DNA of 64,000 nt from RYN-230 sp963770535 (GCA_963770535.1 CAVYPZ010000007.1:310001-374000), one strand, 5' to 3'; positions 27,567-35,991 are shown, counted from the stretch's first letter. Notes: generated by a model not told the origin, from the letters alone. Numbers and translations: made by a program.

Positions 27567-27879
27567 TGGTGCGCACTGCGCTCAGCGCCGGCACGTCGTG
27601 GTGGCGTAAACGGGTGCGTGCGCGGCCGCTGGCCGGTCACGACGCCGCGGACCCTCGCGACGTGGACGACGGCCTGGACGCCGCCTTGCTGACCGCGCTA
27701 GGCACCTGCCGGATCGCCAGCGCGAGGTGATCGCGCTGCGCATCGTCCTCGACCTGGACACCGACGCCCTCGCCGGGCACCTGGGGATCGCCCCGGCAAC
27801 GGTCCGGGTGCATCTGTCCAGGGCCGCGACAACGCTGCGGCACGAGCTATCCCCTTCTCAAGCCACGGAGGCCGGCTGA
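27567..27879 (+). pseudogene. Remnant of an ECF sigma factor
   Basis: Sigma region 4 is plain in the frame ending at 27879: LPDRQREVIALRIVLDLDTD, ALAGHLGIAPATVRVHLSRA, ATTLRHEL. Upstream, a linker (VVRTALSAGTSWWRKRVRARP, ...DDGLDAALLTAL) is in another frame, with the break near 27700, and region 2 is missing. It is therefore a decayed ECF factor. Confidence 0.6.
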
Positions 27880-28226
27880 TGAACGACAACGAGGACCTGA
27901 ACGACAGCGCCGTGCTGAGCGCCGTCTGCCGTTCAGTCTCCGGGGTTGGCCTTGCCGGCGGCACCTCCATCTGGCGGCGTTATCGGTCGTCGCCGGCGCC
28001 GATGGCGCCACGACACTGACCCTGTACCCGGAGCAGGTGATCACCCCCGGCGCGGTCCGCCAGGCTCTGGCGGAACACGGCATCCCGGGGCGGAGCAGAG
28101 CTCGGCATCGGCTACCGCCAGGACGCGCCACACCGCGAGATCTCGCTCACGCTGGTCCAGGCCGGTGCGCCCCTCACCTGCACCAGCATTCCCGGTAACG
28201 ACCAACCGGAGCTGCATTCCCGGTAA
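27879..28226 (+). pseudogene. Remnant of the sigma-linked membrane/secreted protein gene
   Basis: ATG 27879 overlaps the sigma stop (TGATG). Recognisable pieces lie in alternating frames: MNDNEDLNDSAVLSAVCRSV, then HLAALSVVAGADGATTLTLYP...VRQALAEHGIPG, then ELGIGYRQDAPHREISLTL...TCTSIPG ending at TAA 28224-28226. These resemble the protein usually encoded after SigE-like ECF factors. Two frame changes and a lost membrane segment mark it as dead. Confidence 0.55.
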
Positions 28227-28253
28227 CGGGCGGCACGAAATCGTGGCGAGCTG

Positions 28254-29045
28254 CTATGGGTTAGTGGCCTGGTCGTTGCGGAGTCCGGGGGGAATGCGTG
28301 GCGGCTGGGAGGAACCACCTGGCCCTGTGTGCCTGTGCCTTGGCGGCCCGCCGGTTGCCCCCCACCAGGTCACCACCGGCTCCGGCTCCGGTGCGCGCTC
28401 TTCCACCTCGTCACCCGGCCCCGGGTTGGCACCGTATTTCCGCAGGCCGGCGACACAGCCGACGCCACCGGCCACGGCAACCAGCGCGGCCGACCAGTAG
28501 CTGCCCCGGTGATGAGTGTCTCGCAGCGCGAGCTCGACGGCCGCGGCGATCGCCGCGGCCGCGTACATCGCGTTCGCGGCCAGGGCCCGGGCCTGTGTCC
28601 TGATCAGCGCCTGCCGCTCATCGGCGCGGCCGCCGATCAGCACGCTGAAGCTGGCCCCCCGCCCGCGCCACCAGTAGCTGAGGGAGCCGACGACGACAAT
28701 CAGCGCGAACGGCCAGTTCCTGTCCCAGCCCCCGCTGCCCGGCAGCACCAGCGCGCCGATGGCGCCGATCACCGCGACCGCGTACATCGTGTTCCCGGCC
28801 AGGGCCCGGGCCCGCATCCTGATCAGCGCCTGCCGCTCATCGGCCCGGCGGCCGATCAGCATCGCCTCGAAGTCGCTGTCGCGGCCGCCCCACACGTAGT
28901 AGACGATCGCCATGGGGATCGCCGCCACCGCCAGCGGGACCGCGGCGCCCCATCCTTGGCCGATGGCGTCGGCGGCGGCGAATGCACCGAACCATGCCAG
29001 CACCAGCGCTGCTACGAGCACGCGGCGGTTCCTGATATTGCTCAT
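28254..29045 (-). CDS. Membrane protein with duplicated DUF2178-like module
   Basis: 263 aa with about six hydrophobic segments. Two near-identical motifs, GRRADERQALIRMRARALAG and GGRADERQALIRTQARALAA, each precede a helix pair, so the protein arose by duplication of a two-helix module like that in DUF2178 proteins. The last 50 residues are a Pro/Glu-rich cytosolic tail. Translationally coupled (4-bp overlap) to the HTH regulator upstream, an arrangement common for these pairs. Role unknown. Confidence 0.75.
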   Translation of the reverse strand: MSNIRNRRVLVAALVLAWFGAFAAADAIGQGWGAAVPLAVAAIPMAIVYYVWGGRDSDFEAMLIGRRADERQALIRMRARALAGNTMYAVAVIGAIGALVLPGSGGWDRNWPFALIVVVGSLSYWWRGRGASFSVLIGGRADERQALIRTQARALAANAMYAAAAIAAAVELALRDTHHRGSYWSAALVAVAGGVGCVAGLRKYGANPGPGDEVEERAPEPEPVVTWWGATGGPPRHRHTGPGGSSQPPRIPPGLRNDQATNP

Positions 29046-29251
29046 GACCCTGTCACCTTGTCCTCCGGATCGAACATCTTGTCAACCGGCATGTTGAAGA
29101 GCCGCGCGATCCGGAAAGCCAGTGGCAGCGACGGGAGGTACCGGCCGCACTCGATCGAGATCACCGTCTGGCGGGAGACGCCGAGCGCTGCCCCCAGCTC
29201 CGCCTGCGACAAGCCATGCAGACGGCGCTGCTCCCGGACCCGGTTCCGCAT
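29042..29251 (-). CDS. Small XRE-family HTH regulator
   Basis: 69 aa, almost entirely one helix-turn-helix: RNRVREQRRLHGLSQAELG, ALGVSRQTVISIECGRYLPS, LAFRIARLFNMPVD. Start ATG 29251 is chosen because a consensus promoter (TTGACC-17-TACCTT) ends 6 nt before it; the alternative ATG 29272 lies within the -10/operator region. Small regulators of this kind repress their own operon. Confidence 0.88.
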   Translation of the reverse strand: MRNRVREQRRLHGLSQAELGAALGVSRQTVISIECGRYLPSLPLAFRIARLFNMPVDKMFDPEDKVTGS

Positions 29252-29292
29252 GGTGTCAAGGTAGCTTGACATTTCCGTGAGGTCAAGTGACC
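29251..29292 (-). promoter_or_regulatory. Leaderless promoter with two operator palindromes
   Basis: On the minus strand, TTGACC (29286-29281) is followed by a 17-bp spacer and TACCTT (29263-29258), then 6 nt to the ATG. TGTCAAGGTAGCTTGACA (29254-29271; perfect 7-bp arms) covers the -10 box and GGTCAAGTGACC (29281-29292) covers the -35. This is the pattern of an autorepressed promoter. Confidence 0.7.
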
Positions 29293-29389
29293 TTTACAAA
29301 TCCTTCACCGACCTGGGAAGTGACCCGATAACGCCGGATGGGAGTGGCCGCTCGGCTGGGCTGGATGGCAGGTTGCGGGCGGCGTGGGC

Positions 29390-29560
29390 TTAGGTCATCA
29401 CGCTGGTGGGGTCGATGTTGAAGATCAGGGCAAGGCGGGGCGGGCCGGCACCGGTGGCCAGGGCTTCGTGCAGGATCCGGTCGCGCCGGATGTGCTCGAG
29501 GGAGATGCCGTGCAGCCGGTGCCTGTCGAGGTAGCCGACCGAGACCGGGCCGGTGCCTAG
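29390..29560 (-). pseudogene. C-terminal fragment of a site-specific integrase
   Basis: Encodes LGTGPVSVGYLDRHRLHGIS, LEHIRRDRILHEALATGAG, PPRLALIFNIDPTS, the end of tyrosine-recombinase-like proteins of actinomycete plasmids and islands (DRIL-EA--TG---LALIF pattern). It lacks everything upstream; the matching upstream piece is at 30016-30154 on the other strand, with CTAG at each break. Confidence 0.5.
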
Positions 29561-29650
29561 TAGGCTGGCCATTTTCCGGTTAGGGCGGTTGTACTGGTGA
29601 GCGGCTCCCCGTTCGACTCAATCGGACCTAGATCTACCGCCTTGCGTTGC

Positions 29651-29696
29651 TTCGGGATGAAGAGGCCGCCGGTTCAAATCCGGCCACCCCGACCAG
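29651..29696 (+). other. tRNA-Pro 3' end duplicate; candidate integration (att) site
   Basis: 46 bp from the anticodon loop to the CCA end plus one base are identical, except one position in the anticodon stem (29658), to the intact tRNA-Pro(CGG) at 46362-46438. The 5' half of the tRNA is absent. This is what tyrosine-recombinase integration into a tRNA gene leaves behind. It is on the plus strand, whereas the intact gene is on the minus strand; the local inversion next to it would explain that. Confidence 0.75.
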
Positions 29697-30015
29697 CTCA
29701 GGAGGCCGCTTGCGATCTTGGCAGGTGGCCTTTCCCGTACTCCGCGTATCTCGGTGACCGCTGGGACATCTCGATGTCGCCTCCCTTTGCTGCTCTACCG
29801 CACGGCCATGGCCGCCGGTACGAGATCAGCAAGGGCGAGAACATGACGGACTTTCCCGTCACAGCGAAGTGGATCACCGGGGGCGGGACAGCCTTCGACA
29901 AGGGCGCCGTCCAAATAAGACGAGGCCGCCCGGCTGGAAGGCTGACGGGTAGCGCCTGCTGCCCGCGCCCATTTTGACCGGGGAAGGGCGCGGGCCAAGG
30001 CCAGCATTTAGTTGG
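29697..30015. other. Noncoding stretch within the inverted segment
   Basis: About 320 bp. A short frame from 29843 (MTDFPVTAKWITGGG...) is possible but unrecognised. No convincing gene. Confidence 0.35.
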
Positions 30016-30154
30016 TGCGGGAGCAAGCCTGGCCGCCAGCGCCCGCTCAGCGGCTTCACCCGCGGCGCCCTGCTGGGCTGGCTGGCACACCGGCGCGCTG
30101 CCTGGCCGCACACCGCCGACCGGCACGTGCTGGTCACCCGCGTCAGCGCGCTAG
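30016..30154 (+). pseudogene. Internal fragment of a site-specific integrase
   Basis: Reads GSKPGRQRPLSGFTRGALLG, WLAHRRAAWPHTADRHVLV, TRVSAL, a stretch typical of actinomycete integrases (WPHTA-xH-L motif). It stops making sense after CTAG (30151-30154). Joined at CTAG to the minus-strand piece at 29557, the reading frame continues as VSALGTGPVSVGYLD. Confidence 0.5.
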
Positions 30155-30196
30155 CGATCCTTTGGGGCGACAACTCTCGACAGCTGAGCTGAGTTT

Positions 30197-31891
30197 TCAG
30201 GCTGCCTTTGGCAGCCTGGCGTGGGCGAGCCGGCTGTCGATGTGCTGGTCGATGGTGTGCAAGGCGTCGCGGAGGGGTGGTGGTGTCTGGGGCTGGCCGG
30301 CGGCGAACAGGGGCTTGAGGACGCGGTCGTGGATCTTGGTGTAGAAGATGGCGAAGCGGAGGCCGTCGCTGGTCAGGTCATAGGTGTTGGCGTGGGGGCG
30401 GCGGGTGATTAACCCGTTGCGGCGCAGGCGGGCCAGGTCGTAGGAGGCCTGGGCCATCGAGTAGGGGGCGCCGAGCAGGCCGGTCATCAGGGCGCGCAGG
30501 CTCCTGTTGGTGATGCCGGTGACGGCGCCCAGGGTGACGCACAAGGCGCCGGCCAGGGCCTGGACCCGAGGGTCGCCAAAGCGCATGGCTGTAGCCCTCC
30601 GCCCCTCCGCATCGACGGTGGGGCGCGCGATCCGCTCGAAGACTGGATTCGCAAGGACGCAGCCCTGGCCAGCACGTTCAGTGTCCAGCAGCCGGCTGTT
30701 GATCGCACGGCCGGCGTCCTGGAGCTCGCCGAGGCAGGCGATGCGGCGGCCGATCCGCAGATCGGTGGGTGAGTTGATGACGGTCTCGATGCGCAGGGCC
30801 CGGCCGTCTTTGAGGTATTGCTTTATCCGGGAGTGGCGGTAGAAGGCGTTGATGGTGACATCGGTGCCCCGGGTGATGACCTTGGTCTTGAACGTCCCCC
30901 GGGTGGCACGCTGCCGGCCGGTGACGATCCGGCGGCCGAAGATGATCTCGACAGTATCGGGGCGGCCGAGATCCAGGTTGTCGGTGACCAGCGCGTCGAA
31001 GAAGGCCCTGGCATAGCGGGGCTGGGTGAACACGATGGTGCGGGACACCTCGACCTGGGCCATCGACAGCTCCCACCAGTAGCCGGCCCGCTGGTCAGCA
31101 GGACCCAGCGGCACCGGCAGGCGGGACAGCCAGCGCTGGAAGAACACGCTGATCGTGCCGGGCTGCAGCGCGTCGCAGATCCGCTGCAGCACGGCGGGAT
31201 CCTCGGCGGAGGCGAACCCGTTGGACAGCTCGGTAAAGGAGAACCCGATCTTGCGGGCCTGCTGCTTGGCCCACTCATGCCCGTTGACCCAGACCTTCAC
31301 CGGCCAGGGGCAGTAGGTGCAGATCTTGATGAACGCCGGGCCGAACCCGGTGTCCTACAGGTAGAAGTAGTAGACCGTGACCCGGCGGTCCTTCTTGTCA
31401 AAGGAGAACTGCGGGCACTTGCCCGGGTCGGTGGCGCGCTTACGTGCGATGAACACCCGCTGCATCTCCTGCGCCACCCCGATCGCCGCGACCTGCGAGC
31501 GGCCCGTGGCAGCAGCCCGTTCCAGGTAGGGACCCATCACCTCGATGTTGCGGTCAGCGGCCTTCAGCGTCACCACCGGGATGTGATTGGCCTCGGCGAA
31601 CGAGGCCACCCGGCGGCGGAAGGCGTCCCCGATCTGCTGCAGGCACGCCGGGGACGGCACCGGGTACCCGCGGTGACTCAGGAACTGGATCACCTGGCCC
31701 CCCACCTGCAACGGCGCGAGGTAGCCATGCAGGTAGAGCCGGTCCAGGCACTCCAGGTCGAGCGCAACATGACCATCCAGCGCATCCATAACCGTCACGA
31801 CACCCGTGCGTGCGAACCGTGATCCCATAACACCCTCCCCAGCCACCCCTGCTCGTGAGGATGCGCCTACCTGCACCGAAACGCCAGGCAC
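30197..31891 (-). pseudogene. Conserved actinobacterial hypothetical gene interrupted by an in-frame amber codon
   Basis: Two halves in the same frame are separated by TAG at 31355-31357. The N-terminal half (ALDGHVALDLECLDRLYLHG, RRVASFAEANHIPVV, KDRRVTVYYFYL) and C-terminal half (GFGPAFIKICTYCPWPVKVW, VNGHEWAKQQARKIGFSF, YWWELSMAQVEVSRT) read as one protein of about 540 aa widespread in actinomycetes and often on mobile DNA. TAG replaces what is probably Trp (TGG). The family's function is not known to me. A single nonsense mutation is the simplest view; readthrough cannot be excluded. Confidence 0.65.
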
Positions 31892-31929
31892 GACCAGGAA
31901 CCTCGGCGGTATCAGGCGGAGCCTGTCTG

Positions 31930-32925
31930 GATGATCAATTCCAAGGTCAGGAGTCGTAGGCGACGAGCGATCGCAGGATGGGCTGGCGGGTGGTGTCGTT
32001 GTGCCAGATCGCTGCGGTCAGGGCGAGGATGCGCTGCAGGACGCGGACCATCACGCCAGCGGGTGTGTGGCCGCCGTGGTGTTCCAGGTCCAGCTGGCCT
32101 TTGAAGGTGTCGTTGACCGATTCGATGATCTGGCGCAGTGGCTTGAACAGGTGCGCGCCCGCGCGGGCGGGCTCGCCCTTGCGGGCAGGCCGCAGCAGCC
32201 TGATCCCCTCCGCGGCCATGGCGGCCTCGAAGTCGTGGCCGTAGTAGTTCTTGTCCCCGATGAGGGTCTGGCCGGGCCGGGCAGCCAGCAGGTCCGGCCC
32301 GGCGGCCAGCATGCCGGCCAGCACCTCGCGCTCGCCGGCTTTCGCGCCGGCCAGGGCGAAGGCGACGGGCAGGCCCTGCAGCGTGCACACCAGGTGCAAC
32401 CGCAGCCCCCAGAAGTACCGCGAATGACTGGCGCAATACCCGTACTCAGCCCATCCGGCCAGGTCGCTGCGCCTGGCGGTCTCCCGGGACCGGCCGCACT
32501 CCACCGGGGTGGAATCGACGACCCAGACGTCATCGGTCCAGACGCTGGTGCTATCAGCCAGGGCCCGGATGGCGTCCCTGATCAGGCAGGCGGCTCCGCG
32601 CAGCCGCTTGTTGTATCCAGGCTGCTGAGGCAGGTACGGGAACAGGTGCCGCAGGTGCGCACGGGCATGCCGCAGCCACCGTGCCTCGGAGGTGAACCCC
32701 AGCAGGGCCTGCATGACCGCCAGGGTGACCAGCTCGGCGTCACTCCGCCGCGGGGCGATGCCGGCCGCAGGCCGCCACGGCGCGAGCTGCGGCGATCCCT
32801 TCAGCCAGTCATCCGTCCCGACGTACAGCGCGGTGGCGAGGGTGTCCAGGTTTGTTGTCACAAACTGATCTTGGACGCCCTCGCTTCGTCTCCGCAGCCA
32901 GAGCCACCCCTTGGAATTGATCATC
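31930..32925 (-). mobile_element. IS982-family insertion sequence
   Basis: 996 bp bounded by perfect 17-bp inverted repeats GATGATCAATTCCAAGG (31930-31946) and its complement (32909-32925), with a full-length transposase inside. Flanks show no matching target duplication, so one side may have rearranged after insertion. Confidence 0.85.
31947..32861 (-). CDS. IS982-family transposase
   Basis: 304 aa from GTG 32861. Typical IS982 opening (TTNLDTLATALYVGTDD), then SDAELVTLAVMQALLG, LRHLFPYLPQQPGYNKRLRG, and the DDE core: VDSTPVECG (first Asp), IGDKNYYG (second Asp) and the late Glu in RQIIESVNDTFKGQLDLE. The gene looks intact and so the element may be active. An upstream ATG inside the left terminal repeat would add 21 unlikely residues. 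Confidence 0.88.
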   Translation of the reverse strand: MTTNLDTLATALYVGTDDWLKGSPQLAPWRPAAGIAPRRSDAELVTLAVMQALLGFTSEARWLRHARAHLRHLFPYLPQQPGYNKRLRGAACLIRDAIRALADSTSVWTDDVWVVDSTPVECGRSRETARRSDLAGWAEYGYCASHSRYFWGLRLHLVCTLQGLPVAFALAGAKAGEREVLAGMLAAGPDLLAARPGQTLIGDKNYYGHDFEAAMAAEGIRLLRPARKGEPARAGAHLFKPLRQIIESVNDTFKGQLDLEHHGGHTPAGVMVRVLQRILALTAAIWHNDTTRQPILRSLVAYDS

Positions 32926-33014
32926 GAGAGGGGTCTGCGCTGGTCGGGCGGCTGCGGAATACGTTGGCTCCCTGTTCTGGCTCCCGTGGCCCCGTCGGGC
33001 GAGAAGGGCCACCC

Positions 33015-33074
33015 ATGGCAATCAAGATCAACGAAGACTTCAGGTGCTTGATCAACGGCAAGCTCCCGCTCGGC
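33015..33074 (+). pseudogene. Decayed copy of the small AIKID-type protein gene
   Basis: ATG 33015 opens MAIKINEDFRCLINGKL, homologous to IKIDEGF-SLEIDGKL before the gene at 34908. After about 17 codons similarity is lost and the frame runs into unrelated sequence to 33305. The preceding 80 bp also match the sequence before the second copy, so a longer segment was duplicated. Confidence 0.45.
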
Positions 33075-33317
33075 TCGCGCGGGCCCCTACTGCCCGTCCC
33101 GCACGACGTGGCCCAGCCCAGGCCCGGTCAGGTCAACGGTGCTGCGCAAAACCCTCCCTTTCCGATAGCGGCACTTGGCATCGATGGCGCGACACTTTCA
33201 TCACGAGACCGTAGCGCCAAGGAGTGCCGCAGCCGACAACCCGGGCTGAGTAGGCACTGGCCCCACGAGCCGATGCCGACTCGGCAGCCACCCTCTTCGA
33301 ACTAGTGCTCGTGATGC

Positions 33318-33353
33318 GATGACTAGTTTAAGTAGTCATCAAGGCCCTATAAT
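33318..33353 (+). promoter_or_regulatory. fic promoter: palindrome and -10 box TATAAT
   Basis: GATGACTA-N7-TAGTCATC (33318-33340, perfect 8-bp arms) sits 7 bp upstream of TATAAT (33348-33353), which ends 6 nt before the Fic start codon. The message would be leaderless and the palindrome is placed where a repressor would block RNA polymerase. Confidence 0.65.
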
Positions 33354-33359
33354 GACTGT

Positions 33360-34535
33360 ATGAATACGTCATCACATCACGGGGCCATCTACCGGGCCCC
33401 CCCGCTAACAGGCGATGACGACGCCATCCTGAGCGAGATCCACCAGATGCGCAAGGAACTGCGTCATGTCCTGCGCACGCCCAGGCGCTGGGAAGGAGGC
33501 CTGCGGCGCTCAGCGCTCGCCCGGGCCATCCAGGGCTCCAACAGCATCGAGGGCTACCAGGTCGCCGAGGACGACGCAGCCGCGGCCGTGGATGGTGAAG
33601 AGCCCATCAGCGCAGATGAAAAGACGTTCCTGGAAATCCAGGGTTACCGCCAGGCCCTAGGCTACGTCCTGGCGATGGGCGATGACGACTACGCGACATT
33701 CGACGCCACTGAGATCCGGGCCATGCACTACATGATGCTGAGCCATGATCACTCGAAGTCGCCTGGCCGCTACCGGAAGGGTCCAGTTTACGTCCGCGAC
33801 GAGCGGCGGGATCTGGTCGTCTACGAAGGACCGGACGCCGCGCAGGTTCCGCTCCTCATCGACGCCCTGGTCGAGAGCCTGCATACTGGACTCAGCGTCG
33901 ATCCCGTGGTCCGCTCCGCGATGGCTCACCTGAATCTGGTCATGATCCACCCATTCCGGGACGGCAACGGACGCATGGCACGTGCTCTGGCGACGTCAGT
34001 GCTGACCCGTTCGGACATCGGCGAGCCGGAGTTCTCCAGCATCGAGGAATGGCTCGGGGCAAACACCGAGGACTACTACAGCGTGCTGGCCCATACAGGC
34101 CACGGCTCCTGGCAGCCTCGTGACGACGCCCACCTCTGGCTGACATTCAACCTGCGCGCACATCACATGCAGGCTCAGACAGTGGCGCGTCGCGTCGAAG
34201 AGGCCGACGCGACCTGGATCGAACTCGACCAGCTCGTCACGGGGCATGAGCTTCCCGAGCGTGTAATCGATGCGATGTTCGATGCCGTTCTCGGCTACCG
34301 CGTGCGCCGCGCCACATATGTCAAGCGGGCCGAAGTCACCGACCAGACCGCCACCCGAGACCTAGCGACCCTGGTGGCAGAGGAGATTCTGACGCCGCAT
34401 GGGAAAGGCCGTGGTCGCTACTACACCGCCGGCGAGCCACTCCGCCAGATTCAGGAACGCCGCAGGGCCAGACGGGCACCACTGCGTGACCCGTACCCAT
34501 GGATGCGGGCAAAGCTCGGCCAGCCCGCTGCATGA
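33360..34535 (+). CDS. Fic-family AMPylase/NMP-transferase, class II (self-inhibited)
   Basis: 391 aa. Fic motif HPFRDGNGRMAR (197-208) is complete, including catalytic His197, the anion-binding loop and Arg205. An N-terminal inhibitory motif S60-N-S-I-E64-G65 fits (S/T)xxxE(G/N), marking class II Fic proteins in which the glutamate blocks ATP binding. A C-terminal winged-helix-like segment (YVKRAEVTDQTATRDLATLV) suggests DNA binding. Family members transfer AMP to hydroxyl groups of target proteins. Leaderless start at ATG 33360. Lies between two copies of a small gene; base composition is a little less GC-rich than the backbone, fitting horizontal transfer. Confidence 0.88.
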   Translation: MNTSSHHGAIYRAPPLTGDDDAILSEIHQMRKELRHVLRTPRRWEGGLRRSALARAIQGSNSIEGYQVAEDDAAAAVDGEEPISADEKTFLEIQGYRQALGYVLAMGDDDYATFDATEIRAMHYMMLSHDHSKSPGRYRKGPVYVRDERRDLVVYEGPDAAQVPLLIDALVESLHTGLSVDPVVRSAMAHLNLVMIHPFRDGNGRMARALATSVLTRSDIGEPEFSSIEEWLGANTEDYYSVLAHTGHGSWQPRDDAHLWLTFNLRAHHMQAQTVARRVEEADATWIELDQLVTGHELPERVIDAMFDAVLGYRVRRATYVKRAEVTDQTATRDLATLVAEEILTPHGKGRGRYYTAGEPLRQIQERRRARRAPLRDPYPWMRAKLGQPAA

Positions 34536-34594
34536 GCCGCATCGGGGAACGCGAGCAGCGGCCGCCGCCCGGTCAGGCCCGCACCACAGGACCC
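34536..34594. other. Gap between fic and IS110 remnant
   Basis: Short noncoding spacer. Together with the IS110 remnant and 34728-34907 this makes a 370-bp stretch without an intact gene. Confidence 0.35.
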
Positions 34595-34727
34595 TGTTCC
34601 CTCGACGCCCGATCCTGACGATCTCGCCCAGCTGCCGCAGCCAGGTGATCAGCGCGTCATAACTGGCCGTCGTCGCGGGGAACTCTTGGTTACCGAGTAC
34701 CTGGCCCGCCTCATCATCCCGAAGCAA
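34595..34727 (-). pseudogene. N-terminal fragment of an IS110 transposase
   Basis: Reads DEAGQVLGNQEFPATTASYD, ALITWLRQLGEIVRIG, matching the IS110 stretch that precedes the GVEGTGSYG motif (LG---FPAT---Y--LL-WL--LG---RVG). Homology ends at RIGRRG. Only about 40 codons remain. Confidence 0.5.
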
Positions 34728-34907
34728 CCCACGCAGATCGATTTAGGTCAGCCAGAGTCGAACGGGGAGCCTCTGACCAGCAGGAACGTCCTGGAGGGTC
34801 TGCGATGGTCTGCCGGGGAGTGAGCCCGTTGGCTCCCTTGCTGGCTCCCGTGGCCGCCTCCTGGGCGGGAGAGGTTCCCTGCGCCCATCAAGATCGACGA
34901 AGGCTTC

Positions 34908-35102
34908 ATGTCCCTGGAGATCGACGGCAAGCTCGTCGCAGCAGCCAGGGAACGCGCGGGTGGCTGGTGGGAAGTCAGCCACTGGCAGCGGTTCTTCGAC
35001 CGCAACCAGGCGCTCACGGCCCTAACCATCACCGAACTCCTGGAGAACGGCTGCGACAGCAACGACCCACTTGTGCTGGCTCTCCGCGAAGAATTGCGAT
35101 GA
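34908..35102 (+). CDS. Small AIKID-type hypothetical protein
   Basis: 64 aa (SLEIDGKLVAAARERAGGWW, EVSHWQRFFDRNQALTALTI, LLENGCDSNDPLVLALREEL). Homologous frame continues upstream as PIKIDEGF without a start codon, so the ancestral ATG seems to have mutated and translation would begin at the internal ATG 34908. Small acidic proteins of this type are common on actinomycete mobile DNA; function unknown. Its pairing with Fic is only positional. Confidence 0.55.
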   Translation: MSLEIDGKLVAAARERAGGWWEVSHWQRFFDRNQALTALTITELLENGCDSNDPLVLALREELR

Positions 35103-35235
35103 CAGATCGCAGTGTTAGCAACCTCGCTATTTGGAGATGTAGCGGCTGGTTTCTACGAGGACGCTTTGACAAAGCTCCCCGAGCACCCCGCTCGCCTTCG
35201 GGTGCCTAACCTTGCGCCGCACCTCGTGTCAATAG

Positions 35236-35988
35236 TCATCGGAGAGCTGGCCCCCGGCTGGCTCGTAGGACGAGCAGGTCGAGGGTATCGATGACGGGGC
35301 CTGGCTGGGTGGCGGCGGCTGCGCGGAGCCTGGCCAGGCCTGCTTCGTAGGCATCGTCGGTAATGAGCATGAGCGGGGTGTGCGCCTCACGCTGCGCGGT
35401 GGCGGCGATGGCGGCGAGGGAGGGGGCGGTCACCTGGCGGACCGGTTCCAGAGTCATGTAGCTGAAGCCTGCTGCGGCGAAGGCCGTGCGCACACAGGTA
35501 ACGCTGGGGAAGGTGTCCAGGACTGCGATGGCCTCGGGCCAGTAGCGGAACAGCCCGATGCCGTGGTGACGGCCGGGGAATGCGCTACGGATGAGCACCG
35601 GAGCGCCGGGCCGCAGTACCCGGCGGAGCTCGCGGGCCGCGGCGGGAAGATCGGGCAGGTGGTGGACGACGGTGGACAGCCAGGCGCCGTCCATGGTCGC
35701 GGCGGCGAGCGGCAGCGCGGTTGCATGCCCGGCGAGCATGCCCGGCCAGCGGGAGCGGGCACGCATGGCGGGAGAGGGCTCGACCCCCAGGACGCCGATG
35801 CCGTACCAGCTGGCCAGGGCGATGGCCCAGGTGCCGGTGCCCGCTCCGAGGTCGAGGACTCGCATGCCCGGCCGGGGAGCCAGGTGACGGGAGATCGCGG
35901 CGCGCCATTCGCTGAGCGCGTCCGGAGGCAGCTCGCGGGAGGCCTGGAAGGCCGCCGCCACGGCGTCGCTGTAGTCGGTGCGGGCCAT
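35236..35988 (-). CDS. Class I SAM-dependent methyltransferase
   Basis: 250 aa with motif I VLDLGAGTGTWAIALA (about 44-59), acidic end of beta-2 (VLGVEPSPAM), and motif IV region (MDGAWLSTVVHHLPDLPAA), as in Methyltransf_11 proteins. Substrate unknown. Ends the operon begun by the DUF6817-VOC gene, 3 bp upstream, so both are co-transcribed. Confidence 0.85.
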   Translation of the reverse strand: MARTDYSDAVAAAFQASRELPPDALSEWRAAISRHLAPRPGMRVLDLGAGTGTWAIALASWYGIGVLGVEPSPAMRARSRWPGMLAGHATALPLAAATMDGAWLSTVVHHLPDLPAAARELRRVLRPGAPVLIRSAFPGRHHGIGLFRYWPEAIAVLDTFPSVTCVRTAFAAAGFSYMTLEPVRQVTAPSLAAIAATAQREAHTPLMLITDDAYEAGLARLRAAAATQPGPVIDTLDLLVLRASRGPALR

Positions 35989-35991
35989 GGC

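Noticed and set aside
30197..31300. Independent 367-aa gene
   Set aside because: It begins inside a conserved block and continues the frame of the upstream half across a single TAG, so it is the second half of one gene.
31921..32935. Target-site duplication flanking IS982
   Set aside because: The bases next to the two terminal repeats (…GTCTG and GAGAG…) do not match.
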